Counted from the stretch's first letter, positions 1 to 9,965 are shown. The stretch: 40,001 nucleotides of DNA from an uncultured Eubacteriales bacterium (GCA_902779185.1 CACZAM010000014.1:1-40001); one strand, 5' to 3'. Numbers and translations: made by a program. Notes: generated by a model not told the origin, from the letters alone.

Positions 1-100
1 ATAGTTGCGTGATCCTTTCAATATGTTCTGCCTGGCGTCTTTGACGCCTTCTTTGTCATGCAGTTTTCAAGGTGCTGATCTATCTAAATGAATTTCTCCT
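1..100 (-). other. Probable 23S rRNA leader / spacer (rRNA gene mostly off left edge)
   Basis: Read on the minus strand, this stretch holds ACCTTGAAAACTGCATGA, the kind of sequence found in clostridial rRNA spacers just before 23S, then a GGCGTC-aaa-GACGCC hairpin. It ends at the window edge with GGATCACGCAACTAT, which resembles the usual 23S 5' end (GGTCAAGCAACTA). About 15 bases of 23S may therefore lie inside the window, with the gene continuing leftward. No 16S 3' end (CCTCCTTT box) is visible upstream to about position 230, so a 16S gene does not directly precede it here. The assignment rests on remembered consensus and is moderate. Confidence 0.45.
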
Positions 101-229
101 ATTTTGGCTTGCTTTTTAATAGTTAGTCTTTCTTCCAGATAATACTTTACTATTATTTATGTATCCATTATAGGAAAACAGCACTGCTGAGTACATAGGA
201 AATGATGCTATAATTAAGAACTAGTATGA

Positions 230-355
230 GTAGAAACGGCCGGCAGTGATCCGGATACGGGCGATAATGCAGATCTTAGCGTCTGGCTCATCATGATGCT
301 GAGTTCCGCATTTGCGCTCGCATTGATTGGATCCATAAGAAGAAAAACCCGTTAG
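230..355 (+). pseudogene. Remnant of a sortase-anchored surface protein (C-terminal sorting signal only)
   Basis: This open frame begins right after an in-frame TGA (227-229) and has no start codon or ribosome binding site. It encodes about 41 residues: an acidic stretch with DPDTGDN, a hydrophobic span (VWLIMMLSSAFALALIG) and a basic tail (SIRRKTR) before TAG. That is the layout of an LPxTG-type cell-wall sorting signal, with DPDTG as a variant motif. The rest of the gene is gone. It is the first of three such + strand remnants in the first 9 kb. Confidence 0.6.
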
Positions 356-432
356 CCTGATACGCTCCCCTGTATGAGATCTCAACTATGGTGTTTTCCT
401 CTTCTCCCGAGTATTCGACCGTAGAGAAGCAT

Positions 433-2220
433 TTATTGAGCAGACCGCTCCTCGCCATTATATTGTATGCAGAGCATGGTCAGGTCATCGAACTGCTCTG
501 CATCCTGTACAAATGCATCAATGCTGTCACGCACATTTGCCAGGACCTTCTCCGGACATGCGTCAGGCTCCCTGTTGAGAGCATCGAGCATCCTTTCATT
601 GCCGAACAGGACTTCATTTTTATTTGTCGACTCAGGCACTCCGTCAGTGTATAAGAAGATGCTGGTGCCCGGTTCGAGCTGAAGCTCATACTCCTTGAAT
701 TTCATTCCTGCCATTCCGCCGACCACGAATCCGTGCACATCCTGCAGCAGCTCATATTTTCCGCCCGGCTTCCTTATCGTAGGATACTCATGCCCGCCAT
801 TTGCCGCTGTCAGTTTTCCCGTGGAGATCTCAAGTATACCTATCCACACAGTGACAAACATTTCTGCCTCATTGTTGGTCAGCAGAGCTTCGTTTGCAGA
901 TTCCAGCACCTTTGCCGGAGACATTCCCAGCATGGTACTGTTCTTTATCACTATCATTGAGCTCATCATGAACAGAGCCGCAGGAATACCCTTACCTGAC
1001 ACGTCTGCCATTACCAGGCAGAGATGATCATCGTCTATCAGGAAGAAATCGTAGAAGTCTCCTCCCACTTCACGGGCGGGATCCATGGCGGCATATATGT
1101 CAAATTCATGTCTGTCAGGGAACGGAGGGAACTTGCTCGGAAGCATCGACTCCTGTATCTCTTCAGCAAGAGCCAGTTCAGTCTCAATACGCTCCTTCTC
1201 GGCTGTTATGTGCTGTATTTCATCAATATAGTCATCGATCTCATGAGCGAGCTCTATGACATCATCGGACAGATCTCCGATCTCATTCCTGCTTTTGATT
1301 TCTCTGAGCTCCGCGGTAACAGAACTGCTGTCCTTGGTCTGTTTATACCGGCGGATGCTCTTCTGCACCTTCTTAAGAGGTTTCAATACCAGGAACAGTA
1401 TCCCTATCGAGCAGATTATTGCCAGTATTATCTGATAACCCATTGCCATAAGGGAATTCCTTTCAGTATGTCTCCTCAGGGAGGTTATCAATTCGGTCTC
1501 AGTAGTCGTCAGACCGATGAAGACCGGACGGCCGTTATAATTGCCAAGATATGAGTAGTAGTCAATGTATCCTTCTACATCAGTGAAGTTGCTTGCATTC
1601 GCCTCAGCGTCCATCATCGATATGCGCTGTTTTTCTGTCATGCCTTTTGTGTAGCCGAGAGGATACACCTCTTCTCCCTCTGTTCCGCGTACCTCCTTCG
1701 AAGTTGCCGCGCTGAACATGAAAAACTGGGTATCATAGGCTTCATTCGGCTGCACGCAGTAAAGAAATTTGGCATTGTATGATTCTTTTATCTGATCCAC
1801 TCTCGAGATCAGCCACGAATATATGATCTCAGCATAAAGCTTCTGATCCTCTTCGGACAGTGATTCTATTTCCGATTCATCAGCATACATCAGCTGCAGA
1901 TCCGGCCGGTGACTCTCGAGCAGCCGGCATTTCTTTTCAGTCTCTGTTCCTCTCCCGAATCCCGCGTCATATTCAATATCCAGTTCATCAGCATGCTCAT
2001 ACCAGTATCTGAACAGCCACTCATGAGCCGGATATTCTCTGATAACCTGCTTCACTTCATCCGAGATCAAATCCGAAAGGGTAGTCATCTGCTCCGTGAT
2101 ATCCTGAGTGGCTCTGAAATACTGAGACACAAAAGTGATGCCTCCGGTCAGCAGGATGCAGACCACAAACATTATGGCAACCTGAAGTATTATGCTTCCG
2201 CTTCTCTTTCCCTTTTTCAA
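433..2220 (-). CDS. Membrane-bound SpoIIE/RsbU-family PP2C protein phosphatase
   Basis: This is a serine phosphatase of the PPM/SpoIIE family, which typically dephosphorylates an anti-anti-sigma factor. The N-terminus has a membrane segment (about residues 12-34) and a long extracytoplasmic sensor region. A second membrane segment (about 265-287) leads to a HAMP-like linker and a short coiled coil. The catalytic domain carries VGGDFYDF, MADVSGKGIPAALFM, LYTDGVPEST and FDDLTMLCI, so the metal-binding aspartates are present. The start is a TTG: TTG at 2226 sits only 2 bases after an AAAAGGGG box, while TTG at 2220 has an 8-base spacing, so 2220 is preferred. No anti-sigma or STAS partner is adjacent. 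Stimulus and target are unknown. Confidence 0.85.
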   Translation of the reverse strand: MKKGKRSGSIILQVAIMFVVCILLTGGITFVSQYFRATQDITEQMTTLSDLISDEVKQVIREYPAHEWLFRYWYEHADELDIEYDAGFGRGTETEKKCRLLESHRPDLQLMYADESEIESLSEEDQKLYAEIIYSWLISRVDQIKESYNAKFLYCVQPNEAYDTQFFMFSAATSKEVRGTEGEEVYPLGYTKGMTEKQRISMMDAEANASNFTDVEGYIDYYSYLGNYNGRPVFIGLTTTETELITSLRRHTERNSLMAMGYQIILAIICSIGILFLVLKPLKKVQKSIRRYKQTKDSSSVTAELREIKSRNEIGDLSDDVIELAHEIDDYIDEIQHITAEKERIETELALAEEIQESMLPSKFPPFPDRHEFDIYAAMDPAREVGGDFYDFFLIDDDHLCLVMADVSGKGIPAALFMMSSMIVIKNSTMLGMSPAKVLESANEALLTNNEAEMFVTVWIGILEISTGKLTAANGGHEYPTIRKPGGKYELLQDVHGFVVGGMAGMKFKEYELQLEPGTSIFLYTDGVPESTNKNEVLFGNERMLDALNREPDACPEKVLANVRDSIDAFVQDAEQFDDLTMLCIQYNGEERSAQ

Positions 2221-2270
2221 ATCCAAATCCCCTTTTATATATCAGTATCCCCTTTATTAGGACAAACCTG

Positions 2271-2334
2271 CATATGTGCCGAAAGCAGCGGAGGTGGCAA
2301 CAGTGTACTGTGACATTTAATTGTAGCACATATG
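2271..2334 (-). promoter_or_regulatory. Putative promoter region with 9-bp inverted repeat for the phosphatase gene
   Basis: On the minus strand a TGC-TACAAT extended -10-like element (TACAAT at 2320-2325) lies about 100 bases upstream of the phosphatase start, with no convincing -35. It is flanked by CATATGTGC and GCACATATG (plus strand 2271-2279 and 2326-2334), a perfect 9-bp inverted repeat with 46 bases between arms. The repeat could be an operator or a leader stem. Nearer the gene, AAAGGGGAT occurs twice (about 2228-2256). Confidence 0.3.
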
Positions 2335-2458
2335 GTATTGCGTTGGAGAGACACGAGCCTTACCATTTCAGATTCTATCATATTTACATATTTCTTACGC
2401 TCTGATTAAATAAAGACAGGAATGCTACAATGAATGAAAGTGATCGCTAATACAGCTG

Positions 2459-2754
2459 GTGCAGACTGCTGCTTTACACATGGCCAAAGAATACGCTTCA
2501 AAACAGAATATGGCAGCGTCCCATGGAAGAGCATGGCGGCTTCTGCTGGCTTCGCTCATAACGCTGCTTATCCTTGTGATGGCAGCGGGTTTTTGCGTAT
2601 ATGCTGAAGATGAACTGCCGGACAACGGGATCCCTGTAGTGTATGTGAAAGTCGACGAGACCGGGGAAAATCCTACGATCGAGGAAATGCTTTATTGATC
2701 CTGTCATCATTGCTGCTGGCGCTCACAGCAGTGATCCGGAGGAAACAACGCTAA
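2459..2754 (+). pseudogene. Frameshifted, internally deleted sortase-substrate remnant
   Basis: The first frame, read from GTG 2459 or ATG 2480, gives a signal peptide (WRLLLASLITLLILVMAAGF then CVYA), a short mature stretch (EDELPDNGIPVVYVKV) and DETGEN, before a stop at 2696-2698. One frame over, the reading continues as LLILSSLLLALTAV plus IRRKQR and stops at 2752-2754, a normal membrane span and basic tail for a sorting signal. The parts look like the front and back of a larger surface protein joined by a deletion and then frameshifted. There is no good ribosome binding site. A terminator follows immediately. Confidence 0.6.
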
Positions 2755-2788
2755 GACCCGGCGCTTTGGGAAGCGAACCGGGTCTTTT
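2755..2788 (+). terminator. Intrinsic terminator, probably bidirectional
   Basis: GACCCGG (2755-2761) pairs with CCGGGTC (2778-2784), extended inside by CGCTT/AAGCG around a TGGG loop, and is followed by TTTT on the + strand. It starts directly after the stop of the sortase-substrate remnant. It may also end the kinase operon arriving from the minus strand, although the T-run on that side is weak. Confidence 0.75.
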
Positions 2789-2819
2789 GATCTCATTCTT
2801 TCTCTATATTCGTATTGTC

Positions 2820-5800
2820 TTAATCCTTTATAAGGCTCTCCAGAGTCTCATAAAGAGCTTCCGGCTGCACCGGCTTGGTGAGATGCGCGTTGAGTCCTGC
2901 CTGCAGGCTGCGCTGAACGTCCTCGTCGAACGCGTTCGCGGTCAGAGCTATGATAGGGATCTCCTTTGAGTCGGCTCTGTCCATGGCACGTATCCTGCGT
3001 GTGGCTTCGAGTCCGTCCATCTCAGGCATGCGCATGTCCATAAGGACGGCGTCATAGTATCCCGGCTCGCTCGCCTCAAACTTCTCAACGGCTATCTTTC
3101 CGTTCTCCGCCAGATCAGCATCGATGCCGCGTACCGCGAGCACCATCATCATGATCTCAGCGTTTATCTGCACGTCCTCGGCAAGGAGCACGTGGCGTCC
3201 CTCAAGGTCGACTTTGTTCTTCTCCGGAGATATCACTCCTTTGCGCTTCATCGCGCTCCTGAATTCCTCGATCACCGAGTTCGCGAACAGCGGCTTAGGC
3301 AGGAAGCTGTCAACTCCCGCCTCGATCGCCTCATCCTGAACATCATCCCAGCGGTATGCAGTGAGTATGATTATCGCGGATTCATGACCGATTATCTCCC
3401 TCATCCTGCGCGTCGTTTCGATGCCGTCCATCTCAGGCATCTTCCAGTCGACGAGTATCAGATTGTAAGGATCGCGCCTTGCGTGGCGGAGCGTCACCTT
3501 TTCTATGGCTTCAGGTCCGGAGTACGCGATCTCAGCCGCAATTCCGGCCTTTTCGAGTATCAGCACGGCGTGCTCGCAGGCGACCGGATCATCATCGACC
3601 ACCAGCACGGTCATCTCGTCCGGACGGACGGCTATTTCAGCTTCCTCGTATCCATGATCAGCAGCATTGAACAGCGTGACCGTAACATAGAATGTAGAGC
3701 CGGCGCCCTTCTCACTTTCAACCTCGATGCTGCCGTTCATCATCTCGACGATGCTCTTGGTAATAGCCATTCCCAGACCTGAGCTGCCGTATTTGTTTGT
3801 CATCGATGAGTCTTCCTGCGTGAAAGTGTCAAACAGCTTCGGCAGGTACTCCTTGCTCATTCCTATGCCTGTATCGGCTATGGTGAAGCGCAGCGTCGAC
3901 TGGTTCTCAAACTTAGCGGTCCTTTCGACCGTGAGATTCACCTTGCCTCCTTCAGGCGTGAACTTGACAGCATTGCCGAGTATGTTGATCAGCACCTGAC
4001 GCAGTTTCATCTTGTCGCCGACATAGTAATTGTCGATTTCCCCGATTATATGGCACTGATAGTCGAGGCCCTTGTCTGCACACTGGCCGCTGAACATCGT
4101 ATTGACCATCTCGAGGAGTTCTGAGAACGGGAACTCTTCGTTTTTAAGCATCATGCGTCCGGATTCGATGCGTGACATGTCGAGGATATCGTTGATGAGG
4201 TGCAGCAGGTGTTCTGCCGATGCTCCTATCTTTTCGAGATATTCTCTTGTCTTTACCGGAGTCTCCGGATCATTCAGAGCGATATTGTCAAGACCAATGA
4301 TCGCGTTCATCGGAGTCCTTATCTCATGGCTCATGTTGGAGAGGAATGCCGTCTTGGCTTTGTTGGCCTGCTCAGCGTTCTCAAGAGCGTCCGTCAGCAG
4401 CTGTCTCTGCTCAAGCTCGCTCTTTGTCTCATCATCGATATCAGCGAAGCACGCACCGACCGTATGTACCAGATGGTCGTCACGCTGATCCGGATGACGG
4501 ACGCCGGCAAACTTGACAGCCTCCCACGATTCCTTTCCGTTCACATTGATCATGTAGCGGTACGAAATGATCAGATGATCCTCCAGACCTTTCCTGATGT
4601 TGTCAGGCTGTATGAAATTCAGGAATTCCTCTCTGTAAGGCTCGGCGATGTAATTGTTGCAGTAATTGGTGACCGCCTCGAGGTATTTGAATCTATCTCC
4701 CTCCTTGAATCCCGGCATGTCGGAACGCGCCTGGTAGCAGATTCCTTCATTTTTATCCAGTTCCAGATAGTAAACGCTTCTGTAATCTGAAGACAGGGCT
4801 TTTATCATGCGGTCCTGCTGCTCAGCCTGCTCCCTTTCCGCAAGGAGTTCCTCCTGAAGAGCAAGCCTCTGCTCCATCTCCTCCTGCTTGACCCTTGCTT
4901 CGGCTTCAGAGGCCTCATATTCCGCCATCATCTTCGCGTTTCTGCGGCTCTGCCTCAGTATGTAGCCGAAGATCGCGAGAAGCGCGAGCATCATCAGTAC
5001 CGACTGTACCGTGCTTCTCACTATGATACCGCTGGTGATATCGCTTATCATGTCGCTGATGAGCGATTCTCTGACCATATAGGTAAGAAGCCAGTCGGTT
5101 CCCTCAACAGGCACATAGGTCAGCGTCTCGCTCCTGTCGCCGTATATGAATGAAGTCTCCCCTTCGGTCGCGGACCCAAAATCCGAAACGACCTTTTCGA
5201 GGGAATACCCCGGATCGAATTCGGCATGCTCCAAAGCATCGAAGAGATTGGCCTCGACGGCAAAACCTCCGAGGACCGCGTTGCTCAGCGGATATCCGTC
5301 GCTCGTATACAGGTTGCAGAATGTAGCGTCATCCTCGCTCGACTCCATCGACACACCATGAAGCATCTGTTCCATGGACATCTCCATGAAGCAGACGATA
5401 AGCTTGTCGTCTCCGAACTTTCTTGGTTCTATAGGGACCGCGATGACGACCTTTTTATCTGTGCCGCCCATGTTGATAATGGATATATCAGGCTCCATCA
5501 TCGTTTTATAGTCGAAGGAATAATTGCCTATCTCGTCCGACGGGCCTGTGGAAAGATAGACCATGCCGCTCTCTCCGACGAAAGCGAACTTATCCAGATG
5601 ATAAAGCGCCTTCATCCTTTTCTGATAAGCCTGGCGGTGTTCCTCATCGCTGAGGTCTTCATCAGTCATCAGGTCAACAGCTATCTGTATTGTTTCTATC
5701 CTGTTCTCGAGATTGGATTCAACTACCTGCTCGCGCCTTCCGGCAAGTTCATCAAGATACAGAAGGCTTACAGTGTGTACAGCCTTGTCAGTATCCTCCC

Positions 5801-5903
5801 TGGCGGCATGTCCCATCCAGAACGTTCCGGCAACCAGGATGAGAAGCACGATGATGGCGCCGGTTATTGCCATAGCCCTCGTTTGTTTCTTTCTATCTTG
5901 CAT
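2820..5903 (-). CDS. Membrane hybrid sensor histidine kinase with two receiver domains
   Basis: This 1027-residue hybrid kinase has membrane segments at about 11-31 and 295-316 enclosing an extracellular Cache-like sensor. A coiled coil (about 320-365) and a PAS-like module (about 365-490, opening with [11 protein letters not shown]) follow. The HisKA helix has phospho-acceptor His526 in [17 protein letters not shown]. The ATPase domain has Asn644 in the N box, DTGIGM and GSSGLGMAI. Receiver 1 (about 764-885) has Asp819 and receiver 2 (about 903-1025) has Asp956. There is no HPt domain, so phosphotransfer needs a separate partner. ATG 5903 overlaps the end of the upstream kinase by 11 bases and is preceded by AAAGGGAGGG. 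The two genes are clear paralogs. Confidence 0.92.
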   Translation of the reverse strand: MQDRKKQTRAMAITGAIIVLLILVAGTFWMGHAAREDTDKAVHTVSLLYLDELAGRREQVVESNLENRIETIQIAVDLMTDEDLSDEEHRQAYQKRMKALYHLDKFAFVGESGMVYLSTGPSDEIGNYSFDYKTMMEPDISIINMGGTDKKVVIAVPIEPRKFGDDKLIVCFMEMSMEQMLHGVSMESSEDDATFCNLYTSDGYPLSNAVLGGFAVEANLFDALEHAEFDPGYSLEKVVSDFGSATEGETSFIYGDRSETLTYVPVEGTDWLLTYMVRESLISDMISDITSGIIVRSTVQSVLMMLALLAIFGYILRQSRRNAKMMAEYEASEAEARVKQEEMEQRLALQEELLAEREQAEQQDRMIKALSSDYRSVYYLELDKNEGICYQARSDMPGFKEGDRFKYLEAVTNYCNNYIAEPYREEFLNFIQPDNIRKGLEDHLIISYRYMINVNGKESWEAVKFAGVRHPDQRDDHLVHTVGACFADIDDETKSELEQRQLLTDALENAEQANKAKTAFLSNMSHEIRTPMNAIIGLDNIALNDPETPVKTREYLEKIGASAEHLLHLINDILDMSRIESGRMMLKNEEFPFSELLEMVNTMFSGQCADKGLDYQCHIIGEIDNYYVGDKMKLRQVLINILGNAVKFTPEGGKVNLTVERTAKFENQSTLRFTIADTGIGMSKEYLPKLFDTFTQEDSSMTNKYGSSGLGMAITKSIVEMMNGSIEVESEKGAGSTFYVTVTLFNAADHGYEEAEIAVRPDEMTVLVVDDDPVACEHAVLILEKAGIAAEIAYSGPEAIEKVTLRHARRDPYNLILVDWKMPEMDGIETTRRMREIIGHESAIIILTAYRWDDVQDEAIEAGVDSFLPKPLFANSVIEEFRSAMKRKGVISPEKNKVDLEGRHVLLAEDVQINAEIMMMVLAVRGIDADLAENGKIAVEKFEASEPGYYDAVLMDMRMPEMDGLEATRRIRAMDRADSKEIPIIALTANAFDEDVQRSLQAGLNAHLTKPVQPEALYETLESLIKD

Positions 5904-8892
5904 GCTTCTTACCCTCCCTTTGCGAGATTTCTATCAGGTTTTCAAGTGTATCAAACAGAGCTTCCGGTTCTACCGGCTTGGACAGATGAGCGTTGAGCCC
6001 CGCCCGCATGCTGCGCTGAACATCTTCATCGAACGCGTTCGCGGTAAGAGCGATCACCGGTATCGATTCAGCATCAGCACGGCCCGAAGCGCGTATCGCT
6101 CTGGCAGCTTCGAGTCCGTTCATTACCGGCATCCGCATGTCCATCAGTATCGCGTCGTAATATCCCGGCTCCTTTGCCATATACATGTCAACGGCTATCT
6201 GACCGTTGCCCGCGTGGTCGACCAGTATGTCACGCATTCCGAGCACCATGATCATTATTTCGGCGTTTATTGCCACGTCCTCGGCCAAAAGTATCCTGCG
6301 GCCCTTGAGGTCGATCTCCTGCCTGAGCAGGGCGCCTTTCTTTTTGCGGAATGCCTCCCTGAATTCGTCCATTACGCTGTCCGCGAGCAGAGGCTTCGGA
6401 ACGAAGGTATCCACTCCCGCCGATATCGCTTCGTCAGCGACATCATCCCAGTCATATGATGTAAGTATGATGATCGCCGATTCATGGCCGATGGCTCTTC
6501 TTATTCGGCGCGTCGTCTCTATGCCGTCCATCTCAGGCATTTTCCAGTCTACAAGGATCAGATCATACGGATCCTGTCTCGCGTGCCGCAGCTTTACCAT
6601 TTCGACGCCGTCTTCGCCGGATGACGCCGTATCGCAGCTGACGCCGACCTGGCCCAGAATGATGCCGGCATGCTCGCAGGCTACCGGGTCGTCATCTATG
6701 ACCAGCACGCTCATCTCGTGAGGCGCTATATCATCATCCCCGTCCGCTCCGATATGCTCGGACTCCTTCAGGGATATGGTCACCGTAAACGTGGTGCCCC
6801 GGCCTTTTTCGCTCTCTACATCTATGGTGCCGTTCATCAGCTCAACAAAGTTCTTTGTGATAGGCATTCCCAGTCCGGTGCTTCCGAACTTGCTCGAGGC
6901 CGACGCGTTTGCATCTTCCTGACTGAAAGTTTCGAACAGCTTCGGAAGATATTCCTCACTCATTCCTATGCCCGTATCGCTCATTGTGAAGCGGAATGTC
7001 GCGTTCCCGCCCATCCTCGAAAGCTCACTGACTTTGAAAGTGATCCTGCCTCCTTCAGGCGTGAATTTGACAGAGTTGCCGAGTATGTTGACCATTATCT
7101 GTTTCAGCTTCATGTCATCGCCGAAATAGTAACCGTCGAGTTTTCCGTCGGCAATGAATTCATAGGTCAGCCCCTCGTCGCGGCACTGACCGCCTATCAT
7201 GGTGTTCACCTCTTCGATCAGCTTGACCAGTGAGAACTCCTCAGGATTCACGGTCATGCGTCCCGACTCTATCCTTGACATGTCCAGTATGTCATTTATG
7301 AGGCTCAGAAGATGCTGAGCGGAAGCTCCGATCTTGTTGAGCTGATCCCTGGTCACGTCAGACAGCTCAGGATTACTGAGCGCTATATTGTTAAGCCCGA
7401 TGATGGCGTTCATAGGCGTCCTTATCTCATGGCTCATGTTGGACAGGAACACCGTCTTGGCCTTGTTGGCCTGCTCGGCGGCGGCAAGGGCTTCCTGAAG
7501 AGTGCGGTTTTTCTCGATGGACTCACGCATCTCCTCATCAATGACCGTGAAGCCTACACCCACGGCGTGGACTATGTTATCGTCCCTGTCCGCAGGATGA
7601 CGGACTCCGGCCATGCGGAGCATCTCATAATATTCGACACCGTTGCGTCTTGCCAGATACCTGTAGGCAATGATGTTTTCCGTTGAAAGAGCCCGCCTGA
7701 TGTTGTCAGGGTCGATAAATGAATGGAAACCCTCCCTGTACTCATCATCGACAAACATATCGCCGTACTCGGCGAAACGCTCATGGAACGGGAAGTGTAC
7801 TCCCTCCGGCGTCTGGCCCGGATCGTCAGGATCTGCACGGTAGCAGACAGCGTCATCTGCATCAAGGTCCACGTGATATACGCTGCGGTAATCCGAAGCC
7901 ATGGCGGTTATCATGCTGTCGAGCTCCGCGCGCTTCTTCTCCTGTTCGAGGAGTTTCTCCTGCATGGCCAGCTGGTGTTCCAGATCGGCCTGCTTCGCAC
8001 GTATCTCAGTCTGTTCAGCTTCTCTCAGAGCCTTCTGTATCTCCTGACCCTGCCGAACGTCAGCGTCAACATCCTTAAACCCGCAGACAAGCCCTGTTCT
8101 GCCGCCCGGCATGGCCACTTTGGCGAACTCGATGCGGAAGTATCTTTCACTTCCGTCGTCCATAATGCGGAGATAGTTCACATCAAACTGCGGGCGCTCT
8201 CTAAGGATCTCAGCTAACTTTTTGAGATCCATGGCATCGCGCATCATCCCGCGGTCGCACTCCGCGACACGTGTCCTTATATATTCTTCTTTTGCCTGTG
8301 AAAACTTCGCGTGACCGAGGGCGTTCCGGATCGGACCGGCATGAATGGTACTGCCGTCCATATCCCCGCGGTAAAGGGAGAAGCTTTCTGTTTCGACATC
8401 ATTGATGACCCACATCGTATGGTACGCTTCGCTGAGCGCCTCTATGACAGCCTGGCGGACAGCCATGTCGGTCTCCAGACGCTCTCTGTTTTCCGTGATG
8501 TCTGAAATAAAAACATAATAAATACCGCCGTACGCATCGGTCTCGGTGTAGTGGCCATAATCATCCACCCACCTGACAGCGCCGTCCTTCCGTACGATGC
8601 GGTATTCTACATGATCGTTATTGTCATTCTGGGATACGATCTGATCATCGATCGATGTAGCGATGGAGTCGTAATCATCAGGATACACCATCCCCCTGAA
8701 AGTGTATCCGGTCAGTTCCCTGAACTCGTCAAGGTCCGCACAGCCGTAAATATCCATCGCCGCGCGGTTCACATATAGCAGTTTTCCATCGCCGGCTGCT
8801 TCGTAAATGAAGAAACCTCCGGGCATATGTCTGCCGATCTCTTCTATTATCGGAAGTGTCTCATCGTTTAGCAGGAAACGTTTGCCGAACAT
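5893..8892 (-). CDS. Cytosolic PAS-containing hybrid histidine kinase with two receiver domains
   Basis: This 999-residue hybrid kinase has no membrane segments. PAS domain 1 covers about 22-133 (with [13 protein letters not shown] and [14 protein letters not shown]). A second PAS-like block lies at about 145-275, then a coiled coil and a third PAS-like module (326-452, [12 protein letters not shown]) shared with the downstream kinase. HisKA has His488 in [17 protein letters not shown]. The ATPase domain has Asn606, DTGIGM and GSTGLGMPI. Receivers carry Asp782 and Asp918. From the HisKA onward it aligns almost continuously with the next gene, so the pair arose by duplication with different input domains. 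It is the first gene of a two-gene operon. The start is supported by GTGAGGGCG just upstream. No response-regulator output gene is adjacent. Confidence 0.92.
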   Translation of the reverse strand: MFGKRFLLNDETLPIIEEIGRHMPGGFFIYEAAGDGKLLYVNRAAMDIYGCADLDEFRELTGYTFRGMVYPDDYDSIATSIDDQIVSQNDNNDHVEYRIVRKDGAVRWVDDYGHYTETDAYGGIYYVFISDITENRERLETDMAVRQAVIEALSEAYHTMWVINDVETESFSLYRGDMDGSTIHAGPIRNALGHAKFSQAKEEYIRTRVAECDRGMMRDAMDLKKLAEILRERPQFDVNYLRIMDDGSERYFRIEFAKVAMPGGRTGLVCGFKDVDADVRQGQEIQKALREAEQTEIRAKQADLEHQLAMQEKLLEQEKKRAELDSMITAMASDYRSVYHVDLDADDAVCYRADPDDPGQTPEGVHFPFHERFAEYGDMFVDDEYREGFHSFIDPDNIRRALSTENIIAYRYLARRNGVEYYEMLRMAGVRHPADRDDNIVHAVGVGFTVIDEEMRESIEKNRTLQEALAAAEQANKAKTVFLSNMSHEIRTPMNAIIGLNNIALSNPELSDVTRDQLNKIGASAQHLLSLINDILDMSRIESGRMTVNPEEFSLVKLIEEVNTMIGGQCRDEGLTYEFIADGKLDGYYFGDDMKLKQIMVNILGNSVKFTPEGGRITFKVSELSRMGGNATFRFTMSDTGIGMSEEYLPKLFETFSQEDANASASSKFGSTGLGMPITKNFVELMNGTIDVESEKGRGTTFTVTISLKESEHIGADGDDDIAPHEMSVLVIDDDPVACEHAGIILGQVGVSCDTASSGEDGVEMVKLRHARQDPYDLILVDWKMPEMDGIETTRRIRRAIGHESAIIILTSYDWDDVADEAISAGVDTFVPKPLLADSVMDEFREAFRKKKGALLRQEIDLKGRRILLAEDVAINAEIMIMVLGMRDILVDHAGNGQIAVDMYMAKEPGYYDAILMDMRMPVMNGLEAARAIRASGRADAESIPVIALTANAFDEDVQRSMRAGLNAHLSKPVEPEALFDTLENLIEISQREGKKHAR

Positions 8893-8931
8893 AGTGCGCC
8901 CTCACATTATGCGTGTATAAACATTCATAAT

Positions 8932-8961
8932 ATTATACCACATGAAACAAGAGCGAGACAA
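8932..8961 (-). promoter_or_regulatory. Sigma-A-type promoter of the two-kinase operon
   Basis: On the minus strand, TTGTCT (plus 8956-8961) is followed after 18 bases by TATAAT (plus 8932-8937). The -10 is preceded by TGG, an extended -10 feature. It lies about 40 bases upstream of the kinase ATG at 8892. Confidence 0.65.
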
Positions 8962-9050
8962 AGGGCGATCACAACACGATGACTATCAGTTGGGGCAGCA
9001 TGGGAACCCTGATGGGTACCATTACCGGAAGACATAAAACTAATAAATAG
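8946..9050 (+). pseudogene. Third + strand sorting-signal-like remnant, or a 23-residue small ORF
   Basis: After an in-frame TGA (8943-8945), the frame reads NKSETKGDHNTMTIS, then WGSMGTLMGTITG and a basic RHKTNK tail before TAG. TKGD-HN followed by a moderately hydrophobic span and basic tail resembles a decayed TGD-type sortase signal. Alternatively, ATG 8979 opens a 23-codon ORF with AAGGGCG 11 bases upstream. A hairpin with a T-run starts right at the stop codon, as expected for the true 3' end of a + strand gene. The hydrophobic span is weak, so confidence is limited. Confidence 0.4.
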
Positions 9051-9078
9051 ATCCGGGAAATTTCCTCCGGATCTTTTT
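9049..9078. terminator. Bidirectional intrinsic terminator
   Basis: AGATCCGG (9049-9056) pairs with CCGGATCT (9067-9074), followed by TTTTT on the + strand. On the minus strand it lies immediately after the lysR stop codon, followed by an A/T-rich ATTTATTAGTTTT stretch. It therefore probably ends the long purine operon as well as whatever was once transcribed on the + strand. Confidence 0.75.
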
Positions 9079-9950
9079 CATTCCCCTCTTATGCAGCGGA
9101 TGGCATAGTCGTAAAACTTCTTTGCTGCTGCCGTCATATGTTCTTTCGATGTATATGCTATACCGAATTCAACGTGTTGCGGCGGATCGAGCGGAAGTTT
9201 CACGAGATGATCGTTCCAGTACTGGGCGGAAAGCTCGTTGACAAAGCTCACACCCAGACCCATCCTCACCATCGCGAGTGTGGCGGGCGTATCATAGGTG
9301 GTGTACTTCACGTTCGGTGATACGTTGTTTTTCCTGAAAATATTCTGTATCTCGAGATCCTTGCCCCATGAAGTCATGATGAAATTGTCTTTTTCGCATT
9401 CTTTTATAGGGTAGGCCCTCGCATCTGCGAGCCTGTGGTCCTCTGGCACGACCGCGATAACGGCTTCTTCTGCAAGCGCTGTCCACTCGTAGTTCATAGG
9501 CTCTGCGTATGCCAGAAATCCCATATCGGCAACGTGGTCGTCGAGGTGGCCAAATATCTCACTTCGTATGCCTTCCATTATGTCGAACTGAACATCCGGA
9601 TAGTCCCGCTGGAATGTGCGGACTATCTCAGGAAGCCATGTGGTAGCAACGCTCGGGTATGCTGCTATAGTAAGGTTCCCGACGGATATGCCCTGCATCT
9701 CGGATGCCAGCTCATACATTTCCTTTTCGCGGGCAAGATACGAGCGGACTATAGGAGCAAGCTTTGCGCCCTCTGATGTCACCCTGACCCCTTTCTTTGA
9801 GCGGACAAGGAGTGTCAGCCCGAGGTCTTTTTCAAGCGCAGCAACAAGCTGACTCACGGCTGACGGTGTGTATCCGAGAGCTTCCGCAGCAGCTCTGAAG
9901 CTGCCTCGTTCTACCGATTCTATAAATGCCTTGCAGCGTGCGCTTTCCAT
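9078..9950 (-). CDS. LysR-family transcriptional regulator
   Basis: At 290 residues this is a normal-length LysR regulator. The winged helix-turn-helix occupies about 1-60 (ESVERGSFRAAAEALGYTPS, then AVSQLVAALEKDLGL and VRSKKGVRVTSEG). The periplasmic-binding-protein-like effector domain (about 90-290) starts at VGNLTIAAYPSVATTWLPEI. It lies 15 bases after fchA in the same direction, without a clear ribosome binding site, so it may be translated by coupling. It is not divergent from any gene, as a typical LysR target pair would be. The effector and regulon cannot be told from the sequence. Control of fchA or the purine operon would be inference only. Confidence 0.88.
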   Translation of the reverse strand: MESARCKAFIESVERGSFRAAAEALGYTPSAVSQLVAALEKDLGLTLLVRSKKGVRVTSEGAKLAPIVRSYLAREKEMYELASEMQGISVGNLTIAAYPSVATTWLPEIVRTFQRDYPDVQFDIMEGIRSEIFGHLDDHVADMGFLAYAEPMNYEWTALAEEAVIAVVPEDHRLADARAYPIKECEKDNFIMTSWGKDLEIQNIFRKNNVSPNVKYTTYDTPATLAMVRMGLGVSFVNELSAQYWNDHLVKLPLDPPQHVEFGIAYTSKEHMTAAAKKFYDYAIRCIRGE

Positions 9951-9965
9951 TTATTTCAAAACGTT

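Noticed and set aside
1024-1554. Long + strand open frame inside the phosphatase gene
   Set aside because: It is antisense to a gene with clear SpoIIE motifs, has no ribosome binding site and encodes no recognisable domain.
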